A program made the translations under genes and the position numbers. The notes under the pieces were generated by a model. It was not told the DNA's origin. It saw only the letters and a list, made by a program, of their open reading frames with translations, and ran no database searches. DNA of 64,000 nt from Rhodocollybia butyracea (taxonomy: Eukaryota; Basidiomycota; Agaricomycetes; Agaricales; Omphalotaceae), in NCBI GenBank assembly GCA_015501585.1, contig JADNRY010000273.1, positions 18,781 through 82,780 on the forward strand. Reading direction: 5' to 3'. This document shows, piece after piece, positions 25,110 to 36,500 of this stretch (position 1 is the first letter of the stretch; every line of letters begins with the position of its first letter).

Positions 25110-26656
25110 ATGGAACCCTCTCCTGTCCCTCTCAATCTTGCTCTCAATTTAGGCAAAATCTCTCCTTTTCCACCCAAAGCTGGACAGCCCTATCCACCAG
25201 CTCGTAACCACCCAAGGTGGAAAGGTGATCAACTAAACACCAATATTCTGAGCTCACAAGCTGATTTTTCCTTCTTTTCTTCAACATTCTGACACAGAAA
25301 TTTATAAACTTCACGATGATTTCTTGATGAAGGTAGCATTTTATTTTCAGCTCTAGTACTTCTGTTTTTGAGACACCAATAGGAATGGCCATTCGAAAGC
25401 AAGAAGGATCGTGATATGGTTCCGAGTCGGAACTACGCTGGATTCGCTACATGGTGTAAGTCAATTTGTCTGTTGTCATTGCCGCTGCCAACACCTACTA
25501 GGTGTACCAAGTGCTGACTTTGATCGTATGGTATGGGCCGGTCGAATAACTGGCATTTTCTTCGTCCTCGATGATTATGTGGACAATGATAAGGATCTCA
25601 GTAAAATTCCTGCATTCAAACAAGCAGCGGAAGTTCCTGGATTAGAGGTTAGTGGTAATTGGCCAACCCAAGCCTTCCATCGAAAATTTAATGTACTAGA
25701 ACCTTCTTCATCCTGAGGACAAGGCTGAAATTGCCTATCATAATATTTTCGCTGAAATCAAGAGAGACGTTCCTCCGGACATATTCAAGCAGCTCACAAA
25801 ACTCACCTCTGAATGGTGGGAGTAAGTGATTTTTTAAATTTGTTTGAATCAGACAGAAAATTGGATCACGTAGTTCACACCAACATGGGCGGTTCAAGAC
25901 ATTTGATGATTACTCGAATATCCGGCGTGTAGACACTGGTATTGTGAGTGCGATATTTATGATACTGCCTACAGTCTTTCTCAAATATTTTCCGCCTCTT
26001 AAGCTAATGTCCCATGGTATGGCGATACAAATACAATGGCTAACTTGTGCAATTTGTGCTGATAGAATCCAAGCCTGGTTCCGCTACACATTGGGGATCA
26101 ACCTATCAAATGAAGAAGTCTTCCATCCTCTGATGTGTGAAGCGGAAGGAATTGTTTCTGGTATGTGTTTTATTCTGCTGTATACACAAGTTCTCATTTC
26201 TCTGCGTTCATTTGAAAATTGACAGACCATATTGGCCTGGTCAACGATTACATCTCATATCTCAAGGAGAAAGTCTCTAACACGGATGACAGGAACATCA
26301 TCCGGATCTTGATGGATCAGCAAGGATGCAACTATAATGAGGCGGTGAAGATTGTCGTGGAAAAGATCCGCGAGAAGGAGAAGAATTTTATCATTGCAGG
26401 ACTTGCAGTGATCAATGACCCTATATTAGGGAAAAACCCTGAGGTACATCGTTGGGTGTCACATTTGCCATACGTAATGGGTGGACACCATGCATGGGGT
26501 CAGACAGTAAGTGTTGTTCATTGTTGTGTATCTTTGATCTGCTCTAAACTACAGCAGAGCTCCCGTTACATTGTAGAGAACAAATGCGAAGTGGCGCTTC
26601 CTAGCTTAGATTATGCAGCGGAAGAGACGCCAACTGACGACAGGGTTGATAATTGA
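25110..26656 (+). CDS. Class I terpene synthase (probable sesquiterpene cyclase)
   Basis: The gene encodes a class I terpene cyclase, which ionises a prenyl diphosphate with Mg2+ and cyclises the cation. Exons read WPFESKKDRDMVPSRNYAGF (about 25385-25455), then from 25502 VPSADFDRMVWAGRITGIFF followed by the metal-binding motif DDYVD (the DDxxD class). Then follow NLLHPEDKAEIAYHNIF, GRFKTFDDYSNIRRVD (conserved basic pair), YTLGINLSNEEVFHPLMCEA and DHIGLVNDYISYLKEK. That last segment holds the NSE triad N-x3-S-x3-E intact. The final exon gives HHAWGQT spliced to a segment with SSRY, the conserved C-terminal RY pair, and stops at 26654-26656. The 5' exon starting MEPSPVPLNL at 25110 is likely but less certain, and the splice between about 25950 and 26065 is ambiguous. 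Both metal motifs are intact, so activity is plausible. The product cannot be predicted. The neighbouring MFS transporter and broken glycosyltransferase are possible partners. Confidence 0.85.
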
Positions 26657-27085
26657 GGTTGTTGCGGTCTGTGCAGAGAGGTTAGTACTAGACCTCTATG
26701 ATTAGCCTCCATGGTCTAGCAGCATGTATTTCACTATGTCACATTGAGACGGCAGAGGATATGTTTCTCCTATTTAATCCTATACTAGTAGCCCTCAGGG
26801 CCCCAGCTCAAGAGATTCAAATTTGTTAGTAGAAGTGGCTCCATAATTGGCAAACATTGCACAGGCTGGATTTGTGCCAGGATGATACATCTCGGCATAT
26901 ATACGAGGATTTATTTTCTCGTTGTTAAGATTATCTCGCGGCAAGGACTGTTCAAGAGGATGATCCAGCTCCCGAGGTATTACTTAGACTTCAAGGGTGG
27001 CAAGAATTATTGGAATGAGAACATTGTTAGTAATTTTGGTGGGAGCAGAGGTTCTTTTTAAGTAAGCTTGTCGTGATGTTTTTAC
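26657..27085. other. Intergenic after terpene synthase
   Basis: No gene or repeat recognised. Confidence 0.4.
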
Positions 27086-27325
27086 ATACTGCTGGTGGTT
27101 AGTACCTCCAGTGGTTGTCTCTTCCTTCCTTCACTCTCTCTTCCACCGCCTTTCCTTCCTCTTTTCTTGCTCCTCCTTTTCCCTCCTTCCTGTTTTCCTA
27201 CAAACTTGAAACAAGCACCCCAATCTTCAACCAACTCTTGTAGCGGTCCTTGTTTACACGCCCTGGCAGGCATTGGCTTCCCCCTCTTTGCACTGGCCAA
27301 GTACCGCGCCTTGGAATTCGGCAGC
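27086..27325 (+). pseudogene. Fragment of an MFS transporter gene (paralogous to 20093-22683)
   Basis: The stretch matches the MFS gene region around 22240-22490 in order: the exon end CTG(G/A)TGGTTAGTACC with the splice donor, a similar CT-rich intron, and an exon reading LHALAGIGFPLFAL against LRALAGFGFPLFAP in the intact gene. The flanking exons are absent and the frame is lost after about 27330. Because the intron is kept, it arose by DNA duplication, not retrocopying. Confidence 0.75.
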
Positions 27326-27383
27326 TGTCTCGATGCATTCTCTAACAAGATTCTTTTGATTCTTCTGACATAAGTAAGCAATC

Positions 27384-27630
27384 TGTTGGAGTGAACTAAG
27401 GAAGTCCGCCGAATAAGCTTAGACTTCACTCCGGTCTATAGCAGAAAGCCCTAGCAAACGTGCAGGGGAAAGATAACATTCTAAGCGAGTTTAAATACTA
27501 CAGCTACAGAGAATATACAGAATAATATACGGGAAAATATAAGATAAAACACAAAATAAAACTAACGGCTGCACAGGAGAAACTTCGGCGAGCAATACCG
27601 ATTGCTCACCTGACATCAATATCTCCAACA
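27384..27630. mobile_element. Solo LTR with 5-bp target duplication
   Basis: A 247-bp unit starts TGTTGGAG and ends CTCCAACA, a perfect 8-bp terminal inverted repeat with the TG...CA ends of LTRs. It is flanked by CAATC at 27379-27383 and 27631-27635. No internal retroelement sequence is attached, so it is the scar of LTR-LTR recombination. Superfamily cannot be told from the LTR alone. Confidence 0.88.
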
Positions 27631-27635
27631 CAATC

Positions 27636-29817
27636 CACGACAGTTGAGTGTCTGCAGGGGAGGAGCTCCGGACTACCCGGGAAGCCTTTGATCAAGCAAT
27701 TGGTGGTCATGAAGAGCAGACTACACTAGTAACTACGTCAACTTGTGTCTAAACTAATAATACATAGAGCGGGTCTGGAGAATGACTATCCACCTGACTA
27801 GGTCCGAGGTAAGCTGTAAGCGGCTTATCAGAGGATAAGTCAGCAGGCGATGAGAGTCCAGCCGCGCCATATTTGGCGCCCATTCAACTTCTCTTCAGAT
27901 TCTCATCGCCAAACCAACTTTCGCATAATTTTCATCGAGCCCCACCCACCCTCTTCCTATTCAAATTCTAGCTTTCTGCTCCGCTTTAGACTGCGCATGC
28001 GATTACCCACCCGCGCGGGCTAAAGCCCCCCAAACTTGCCCCAAACACACTACTCTAGCATTAGTCATGTCTATTTATCTTCAATATTCCTTATATCTAG
28101 TATTCGACTCTTCAGCACAGTCTGACATATAATCTGTTCAACAACTGGTACTGGTATATGAACACAGTAGTATGCACATTGTACAATAAAAGTATAGAGT
28201 AGCGTGTACTTATAACTATGTAAGGTAGAGAGCAGTCAAATACTTTCCACGTCAGGTGATCAACATGTGACAGCTATATATGGTGAAATTCTCATCGAAA
28301 AAGAAAGATAAATAAGTAGATAATCGTCCTGTCTACGGATGGCCAATCTGTTCCATGAATTTGTGTGAAATATGTTTAGGACTAATGTTACACCAAAACT
28401 CCGCCAAAAAGTAACTAATTGAGAGAAGAGTAGCAAAAACTAGCCTCAAAGGCTTGTCCATTGCATACCGCATGCCTTTGCCCGATGAATGGCTCAGAAA
28501 TCTAAAAGGGAGTTTAGGCTCGATAGGAGCCAGAGAAGTCTGTTCACCTTAATAACGGCAAAAAACAGGTGAGAATCACAGGTGCGGCTACAGCGGCTAC
28601 CCAGAATCCAGATATAGATGATCGTCAGGCAGTATAGGGTACAAATGTCATACAATCCCTCTGGACTATGCCTGACTCTTTAACGAGTGACCTAAACTTG
28701 AATTTATGTTCAAATAGTTGTATATTCTTTTGTTGTTCTTACTCTACTTATCTCATGTGTATTTTGTAAACTCCTCATTCATTTCTTGGCTAACAATTAC
28801 CTTACATGCAGATCATGTATTTCATAGTGTTTACAACAGATTGTTGGGACCAATAAGAGAGCATACCTCTACTTAATTTTATAATGCTTTTACAGTGATT
28901 TTCAAGGATAATGACTATATTAGGATATGTGACATCCGTGTGACTATCGTCAGGTGACGTAGGTGGGGTTTGGCTGCTCTCTACCTTACACACGGGATTT
29001 AGAAAAAAATACACTGAGCAAATTCTTAATCTAAAACCTATTTTTTTACACATGTATTGTAATTTTCAAAAGAGCAGATACAATATAATCTTTCTGGTAT
29101 ATTAAGACGACACCCAAAATATACAGTTTTGACTTAGATTTTGAACTGCATGAAATACAAACCAAAATACCATCTATCCTATCAGCTAGAAAGCCAGTAA
29201 AAAAATATGCTTTACAAAGACAACTTGTAAGTATGGCATATACTCACTGCCACCATCCGTTTATACTTTGTTTCATCCCAGATAACCTTACCATACCGAC
29301 AACCACCACCGTTAGTTCTTATTGTTGCTAGTAGGCCTCGCGTCTCGCCGTTTGGAATATAACATGGTCCTGTCAATACATGTGATTGTCAGTGTTTCTG
29401 TCGAGACTAAACGACAGCCTTTCACAACTCAAGTGAAATGTTATAGATACACTGAGTAGAAAGCAAAGCTGAAATGACAACTCTTAGAAAAATGGAAATG
29501 ACAGTAGAAATATGAAGTTTACACAATCCTTTTGCAGATAACAAAAGTCCAGGTGAAAGTTCCGCTTTCCAAAAAGTAGAAATAACGCTGTTGCGTCAGG
29601 CCAGTGTTTGTGGTAGTTTGCTTTAAACAGGCAACACAAATCTGGTTTAAAGTCATCATGGACACTGCAAAAGCAAATGATATTTCTATCATAAGTACAT
29701 AGCTCAATTAGATCACTGTGTGTCCAGGTGAGCTAGGTCTAGCGCAACAAACAGAGCCAGAGTGAGCAACCGGTAGTGCAAACAGTGATTGAAACCTACT
29801 GAGACTTGCTTCCCCAT
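27636..29817. other. Repeat-like AT-rich region without a supported gene
   Basis: Several short palindromic patches occur (for example GCTTATC/GATAAG around 27825-27840). No open frame above about 85 codons and no family motif was seen. It may hold very old transposon remains. Confidence 0.35.
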
Positions 29818-30235
29818 TCACAAGTCCTCATCTTCATTGCTCTCCGAGTCAGAATTTGCCTGCATGGTCAAAGTCCACTGGTCAAAGTTAGATAGATCCA
29901 TTGACGGAATTTCAAGCCCCTCTCTGGCAGGAACAGAGAGCTGCAAGAGGAAACAACGGTGATAAAGCGAGGGAGGGAGTCCCTTCTTTACTGTTTGGTT
30001 GCTCCTTTGTTCAGTCCTGCTGCAACAAAATTTTGGATGTGGCCTGTTGTTTTTGCACAGACTATGATCATGATATCCAAGGACTGTTTTTGAGTCCCTG
30101 TCAAGATCACTCATCATCTGGGATATGATTTGCCGTCGGTAGTGGGAAATTGTGACTATCAACCCTCCCTTGTTGTCAGACTCTTCTAATGACATCCCTT
30201 CATGCCCAAGGATATTGAGAACTTGTCAAGTTTGA
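29818..30235 (-). pseudogene. C-terminal fragment of a repetitive Agaricomycete ORF
   Basis: On the minus strand the frame reads ILGHEGMSLEESDN then HYRRQIISQMMSDLDRD and ends in an acidic tail (SDSESNEDEDL). The pattern GMSxxESD followed by a hydrophobic 'W/YRxxxIxxxLxxLD' stretch resembles the C-terminal part of multi-copy, transposon-associated hypothetical proteins common in Agaricomycetes. Upstream exons can only be guessed (a possible one near 30240-30320). No function is known. It is listed as a likely fragment. Confidence 0.4.
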
Positions 30236-30920
30236 TGTAGCTTGGTGCAATCAATTTGGCTGGCCAATGGCAGTAGTGTGCTCTCCAGTAGACTCACACC
30301 TAGCTGCCGGCGAGCAAATTTCTAGGCAATGAGCAAGAAGTCAGCTGTGTAGGTGCAACAGATCAGAATTCTTACTGCATTTTTTTGACTGTTGATTTGA
30401 CAATTATCCTTGTGAAGCTTGGAGTACTGATCAGCTTGCTCTTTAGCCTCTTGACTGGTATTTGGGTATTTATGTGGAGGTATGCGAAAGGTGCTATAAA
30501 ACAACCTAACAAAAACACTACCACACCTAACCAGACTATCAATATGTAAGGGAGCGAGGGTGGGTTGTCAGAGATTCCCTGAGGGAAAGTCTTGTAATAT
30601 CAGATGTATGCGCGCAACTGCTTCAGGTTCAAGACTGTAGCGCTAATGTGGGTAACTAAGCTTAGACAACTCTTAGAACTAAGTCGAGAGAAGCCTAGTA
30701 GTTGGGGTGTATGAGTGTATGAGGGAACCAGATGTGTATGTCCAAATCAATTAACCAAAACCAAAACCAATACAACAAAACTAAGATTCTCCTAGGCAAA
30801 CTCTGGCTCTAGCTAGAATAGTAATCTCAAGGTTTGTCAACCACCCTAGGCAAACTCTGGCACTAGCTGCTGTGACACCATAAAGTCCTTGACCAAACTC
30901 TGGGCCAAGCTACGATATTC
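30196..30920. other. Repeat-rich, no supported gene
   Basis: The stretch 30780-30900 contains three spaced copies of a CTAGGCAAACTCTGG-like word that resembles the interior of the foldback element beginning at 30921. Otherwise nothing is recognised. Confidence 0.4.
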
Positions 30921-31230
30921 ATCAGGAAAAGCCGTTTTTGCCTAGGTGACCCCAGAGTGGCCTAAAGCAAACTATGTGAACCTATGAATCCTATGGCATC
31001 CTAGGAATTTGGGCTCGTCCCTTGCCAGTCAAGGCTCTTGAGGATTCCCTAGGGTATCCTAGGCAAACCCAGGGCAAACCTGGGCACACCTAGGCTTGCC
31101 TAGGGAATCCTCAAGAGCCTTGACTGGCAAGGGACGAGCCCAAATTCCTAGGATGCCATAGGATTCATAGGTTACCTAGTTTGCTTTAGGCCACTCTGGG
31201 GTCACCTAGGCAAAAACGGCTTTTCCTGAT
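30921..31230. mobile_element. Foldback element, copy 1 (about 310 bp, arms about 150 bp)
   Basis: The element begins ATCAGGAAAAGCCG and ends with the reverse complement CGGCTTTTCCTGAT. Nearly all of it is two arms of one long inverted repeat, with a centre rich in CCTAGG words near 31050-31100. The arms differ at only a few positions. A second copy is at 34220-34601. No clear target duplication is seen. Confidence 0.85.
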
Positions 31231-32690
31231 GTTGTGAGTGAACTTAATCACTAGGAACTTGTACCACAATCTTAGTGGCTCATCTAACTTCATGAAGAAG
31301 TCAACTAAGGAACCCTCACTCTGGAGCCAAATAATCCCTTACTAAAAGCTGTCCCTTCTAAGGAAGCAACTAGATTTGAGTTGATCTGGAGTTCGAGAGA
31401 ACTCTACACACTTAAATTCGATCAAGATATAAATGGACTTTGCGAAGCGCGTGAAGTTAGATTACTTTCTAAAGATCACCAAGTCAGGAGGCGTCACGCT
31501 ACTGATCCCGTGGGGACATTCGATGGAGCACTGGTCTTAGCAGTCAAGTTGAGGGCAAGAAACTTTGAGGTGAAGGAACACAACCAATCTCATACAGGGG
31601 AGGTGGCAGGTAACTTGTCTTATTGAATAAATATGTCTGGCTTATATACTGAGTAGAGAGAGTTTAATATGAAAAATAGATGAAACAAATATTGAGAGAG
31701 ACGGAAAGAGAGTGGAACAGAGGAATCTGGCTCGGAAAGGAAACTCCAGCCTATATATGGTACAAACAATAAAGAAATAGTCTATTCTTGGGTATATATC
31801 AGAGGTAAAATATGATTTCATGAGGATTAACATAGTTGTAAAGTGTTTTGATCCGAGTGAGGTTTCTCCGACTACTCCACAATTCTCTGGGGTCAGGAGT
31901 ACCTTTACGCTTCATGATCACTTGCCACCCGGTTTCCCTTGGGTGAATTTCATTCTATTCCCCGGATAGTTCTGTCCATCCTGAGTGTAATTAACATTCT
32001 CTCGAGAAGGCCTGTTGTCTAGCTTTCCAACGACACCACTTATGATAGTCTCGAGCAACTGCGCTGAGTATGTACAACTGATTCCTGATAGTCGGCTTTA
32101 ACAGATAAGACCTCCCATGTATGATTTCTAAGATCAAATGTTTTGATTTGCCAAGGCTATCCCGGCACGTAGCTTTCTGTAGGACCGCTAAGCATGTTTC
32201 TACTGTCTTTGCAGTTACGACCGGTGCCGCGAATAGACCTCTACGGTTTCCTCGGGATTGTTCTGGTCCATTGTTACAGACTGTAAAGTCCACATCTTAA
32301 CATAGCTCGTTGGGGGTCTTAGTGTGAGGGATGCCTTCCCTCGAGTAATGCATTGGCTTAGTACTTATCCTGCTTCAAGATGTCCTGTAGTTTAGAGAGT
32401 ATACACTCTTGGGTATAACTAGATTGATGATCTAGTGTTACATCTCCGGGCAGCCCAGGTATCCTTGCTAGCTTGGCTCTAGGCTACGCTTGTGGGCGTA
32501 CCTTCACGGCTTGCTGAGTATTATTGTTAAGTTCTTTGCCTCGGCAACAGCTATCACACTCAGGCTCCGTATAGCTCTCTTATTGCATTGTATAATGTGT
32601 ACAAAATGTCAAAATGTATGGTTACACACCTTAGGCCAATTTTAGGCCTAATACTGGTCTCAAGGTTATCATCCTTGCCAATGCACTGAC
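31231..32690. other. Repeat relics; possible small LTR, no gene
   Basis: A TG...CA bounded stretch at 31616-31832 with a TATA box on the minus strand could be an old LTR, but flanks do not match. A minus-strand 100-codon frame (31991-32293) has no recognised motif. Confidence 0.3.
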
Positions 32691-32699
32691 CATACTGTG

Positions 32700-34219
32700 C
32701 CCAAGATGTTTAGGCTTCTTTGATAAAGTCTGAGAAGAATGCCTTCAAAGCTTCAGTGCCGATGTCACCTTCAATCCGGTATGCTTCTTTCCTATCAGGA
32801 GTAAACATCAACATGTTGGTGATAACAAGTTTGTTCCACTACGATTTGTGATAGCTATCACCAAAATGAAGGCAATATTGAGTCTGATCGGTGGGACCTG
32901 GCCCCTCGCCCTTCTCAAATGCCTCAGCAACACTATCATCATTTGGGGAATATGAACAGAAGTCTGTGATGTTTGTCTGTTGAGTCATTTCACAGAAGCA
33001 CGATCGCAAGTAGTCCTAGGTCCATATGTCAAAAATCATTGAAAGCAACCAAGCGGAGGTTTTGACTTACCCTCCAGAGTTTTTCATCTTCTTTAGAAAG
33101 CTGGTTAAGAGCTGTTTTTTTTGATTTCACACTTGTGAGCCAAACTGCCTGGTTTGGCAACTTGACTCCTGCGCTGGCAACTATGAGGTGTAGCTGGAGA
33201 TGAATGAGGTGTTATGGGGGGAGGCTGGGCTGCAAATGCCGCAGCAACTGAGTCCCTAACAAGGGTGGCAAGGCCGGGAGCATTTGAAGTTGCGTTCTGA
33301 GGTTGTGAACCTTCACCCAGGTTGACATCTTTGTGCAGATGGTTCCAAGTAGTCTGAGTTGTGTCCTGGAACAAAGCTTGGGAAGAGGGCACTCCTGGGG
33401 AGGACTCTGTCTCGAACGCCATCTGTTATGCAAGTTGAAAATCTCAGTGTCACGTTCCTCCTGGATAAAGGTCAGGCTTTATATACCGTGCTAGTAGAAT
33501 ATACCTTTTCTTACTGGATTTGGTCATGTTGATGCTTCTACAGTCGCATTTTTAGACAGGTTAAATCAGAGATTGAAGGACATACCATTTCCTCGAGTTG
33601 TTGTTCAAACCAAGTTTTTTGTTGATCCAAGGCTTCTTGCTGAGCCTTCTGAACCATTTCTGCCTTGGCATTGGCCTGAGTTAAGTTTGTCAGTGCAAAC
33701 TTGTTCATAGATAGTGGGACTTACAGCTTTGGCCTGTATCTTTTCTTGAGAAATCTAGAGAAAATTAATAAACCACGGATGGGAGCAATGAAGAAATAGG
33801 GCTCACTCAAGCTTGATCGGCATTGGCTTGCTCCTAGTGGAACAAGGTGAATACAGGTCTATTCATGAAACAGAGACAAACAAACTTGTGCCTCTTTCTG
33901 GGCAGCTTCATTCTGCCTTCAATTGAGCTCATTCAGTGTTTCTTGGCCAAGGTGTTTGAGCCTTTCGATCTTCCTCATAAGCATCTTGTTTGTCACAATA
34001 GCTTCTCTGTTTGCTTCCAATTGCTACAAGATCATCAGCAACAAACCATAGTAGACCATGGCTATTTACACGTTACCTTATCAAACTCTTCCCAGCAGGG
34101 ACCAGCCACTGCCCAAGCTTTGTCGGGTTGAGGATAGGATCTGGGAGCAGGAGCATTGCCTGCTGCCTCCTCAAATTCCCCAGGTCATTTATGCAAATAG
34201 GGCATGTAAGATGTGGATC
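32700..34219 (-). pseudogene. Decayed multi-exon coiled-coil gene, probably transposon-derived
   Basis: Minus-strand exons can be followed from about 34200 down to 32700. They give a short Pro/Ala-rich start region, MLMRKIERLKHLGQETLNEL (broken by TGA) and AKAEMVQKAQQEALDQQKTW (coiled coil). An exon from 33422 starts MAFETESSPGVPSS, and a final exon has FCEMTQQTNITDF and RIEGDIGTEALKAFFSDF. Three lesions are visible: the TGA near 33922; a one-base frame change at the A8 run near 33118-33125, after which the frame continues as ALNQLSKEDEKLW; and a TAG where TGG is expected at 32839-32841. The family looks like the multi-copy hypothetical proteins of Agaricomycete transposons. No function is assigned. 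The foldback element at 34220 sits directly at its 5' end. Confidence 0.55.
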
Positions 34220-34601
34220 ATCAGGAAAAGCCGTTTTTGCCTAGGTGACCCCAGAGTGGCCTAAAGCAAACTAGGTGACCTATGAATCCTATGGCATCCT
34301 AGGAATTTGGGCTTGTCCTTTGCCAGTCAAGGCTCTTGAGGATTCCCTAGGCAAGCCTAGGTTTGCCCAGGCTTGCCCAGGTGCTCCTGGGGAACACCTG
34401 GGGAACACCTGGGAAACACCTGGGCAAACCTGGGCAAACCTAGGCTTGCCCTGGGTTTGCCTAGGATACCCTAGGGAATCCTCAAGGACCTTGACTGGCA
34501 AGGGACAAGCCCAAATTCCTAGGATGCCATAGGATTCATAGGTCACCTAGTTTGCTTTAGGCCACTCTGGGGTCACCTAGGCAAAAACGGCTTTTCCTGA
34601 T
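34220..34601. mobile_element. Foldback element, copy 2 (about 382 bp)
   Basis: Same ends and arms as copy 1, but a larger centre in which CACCTGGG and CCTAGG words alternate in both orientations. The arms are so alike that open frames on the two strands (34275-34532 plus, 34289-34546 minus) spell almost the same peptide, beginning MTYESYGILGIWACPLPVK. Confidence 0.88.
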
Positions 34602-34910
34602 ATGATGGTTGTTGTGTGGATGTTTTGGTTGGCTGCAGTAGGTTATTGAAAAAAGAAGGCCTTTCTGTGGACAATTAATGGATATATAGAATACTCATGA
34701 AACTGTATTGTGGCGTGATTTTGCGTTGAGCTGCATCTTATTGGGACATCTCACTTAACTGATAGAGATCATTATGGTTTATGAACCTATTGTCCAAGAT
34801 ATGCTAGCATTATCAATTCTTCTACAACTGAATTAATGGCTTAAGGCCCCATCCCCATCTCTGAAACCATGCTATGTAAGGTGCCAAAGAATCCCTAGCT
34901 TTATCTAAAA
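34602..34910. other. Between foldback copy 2 and the next gene relic
   Basis: No gene or further repeat recognised. Confidence 0.4.
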
Positions 34911-35755
34911 TCACAATAGAGGGCGAACATCTGATGTTGGTTTTTTCTTAGTTGTGCGCTTTTCATTCTCCTGTTGCTCCTTTTCACCCTCCTCCCTCTT
35001 CTCCTTTTCTCTTCTCTCCTTGGCAGAGAGTGTGTCCTTCTTGGATTTGAACTGATCCTTCAGAAGAAGATCTGCTCCCCAGTGCTTTTGGTGGGCGCTG
35101 AATTGCAGGATGACTGACTTGACCTAGAATTCTTCAGATCAGTGGATATAGCATCAATAATGAATTGCAAAACTGACATGCTGTCTGGCTTTGCCTAACA
35201 TCAACACTGCCTGCCCAGAAAATGGCTTCTTGATGTCCAAATGGAAGTCAACTGCTTGTCTAGCAATGAACTGACAAAGGTAAGAAATCTGAACATATCA
35301 ATCATACTATATTTGACATACGCGGTAACTGGTTATAAGCAGTTCAGACCATGGAGCAGTTTTGACATCTTTTGCATTGAGGGGTCGGGGAATGAGGATT
35401 GGACGCAGCTGCAAAGCAGGGGAATTGTGTCTGGTGGATGTTTCATCTTCTCCATTGGTAGATTCTCTGTTGGATGTAAGAGGTGACTCTGATCCTGTTG
35501 AAGCATTGGGGGTATTTTCTGGAATTTCCTCCACCTCCACTCTGGTGCGAATATACAGTTTAGAAGGAAGGTTGTGGTGTATAAAGAGAGGATGCTTAAG
35601 CCGGCAAGGAATGGAAGTCGCATAGAGCGGAATTACCCGAGGTCACACAGCAATCCTCAAAGTAGTGAAGGTAGAGACTGAGGTAGAGTGTGTGGTCAGG
35701 ACCACATTGGCAGTGAAGGTAGAACTAGAGTTTGAAGTGGTTGGGCTTATATTCA
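34911..35755 (-). pseudogene. Lys/Glu-rich multi-exon gene, probably transposon-derived
   Basis: Minus-strand exons give an N-terminal low-complexity part (MNISPTTSNSSSTF from 35755), then EVEEIPENTPNASTGSESP with AKDVKTAPW, then RQAVDFHLDIKKPFSGQAVL (about 35195-35275), and a last exon VKSVILQFSAHQKHWGADLL with a highly charged tail to TGA at 34913-34911. Introns of 50-60 nt fit between the last three exons. I do not recognise a domain. The charged coiled-coil tail and position beside the relic at 32700-34219 suggest one repetitive element. Completeness is uncertain. Confidence 0.4.
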
Positions 35756-36500
35756 TGATAAGGGAAATCTGTGCAAGTACAAGGTGAATCCGAACGCACA
35801 AGTTATATATATACAACCTTTGTTTTTTGTCAGTCACCTGGACAAGAAAACAACAACATAACATATACCATATATGGTCAAGTTGAAGCTCCCATTAGAC
35901 AATAAGAACAAGACAGCTGTCCCATGCTGTCAAGAATAAGAACAAAGACAAAAGCATGGTTAAACTGAAACATTCAATATTTATAAAAAGAATGCAAAAG
36001 ATGAAAGGGACTCTTACCTAACTATGAACTTTTTTCGTAGCAGCTCTATCTCTGCCTCCAGCATTGAACACTGCAGATACATCCTGCATGGGTTGTTGAA
36101 GGGCCAACACGGTGCCATTGCATGTGTCTCTGCTCATCCTTTAGGAACCTTTGTAACCTCCGGAGGTATGTGACCTCTGCTCTAAATGTTCAGATTAATG
36201 AAAATCACCCAGGGGAAGCCGGGACCAAAGTCTGGCACTTACCAAGTACAAAAGTAATACCCAGTCCTATAGGAGCATCAGACAGAGGTATCACAATGGC
36301 AATAGTCTGGATTACAAGGCCGAATGACCAGGAAGAGGGTCTTGCTTATGGTACAGAACACAGGTTCATCTGTATCTGGAAAAAGAACAACAAAGGAAAC
36401 AGAGTAAGTCACCCCCTGCACATTGAAGCTGGTTATTGTCAATAACATACCTACTCTAGTTTACCGAAATCTACTGTGATTGACTTGTAGGGGGGGTGAC
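35756..36500. other. Repeat relics, no supported gene
   Basis: A plus-strand frame at 36122-36445 has no recognised motif. The last 15 bases before the LTR are G-rich. Confidence 0.3.

Noticed and set aside
31616..31832. 217-bp solo LTR bounded by TGTCTT and TTAACA
   Set aside because: Ends are not inverted repeats beyond TG/CA and the flanking five bases do not match, so it is mentioned only as a possibility in the gap entry.
34275..34546. Two 85-codon frames in foldback copy 2 as genes
   Set aside because: They exist only because the element is a near palindrome; no motif and no start context supports translation.
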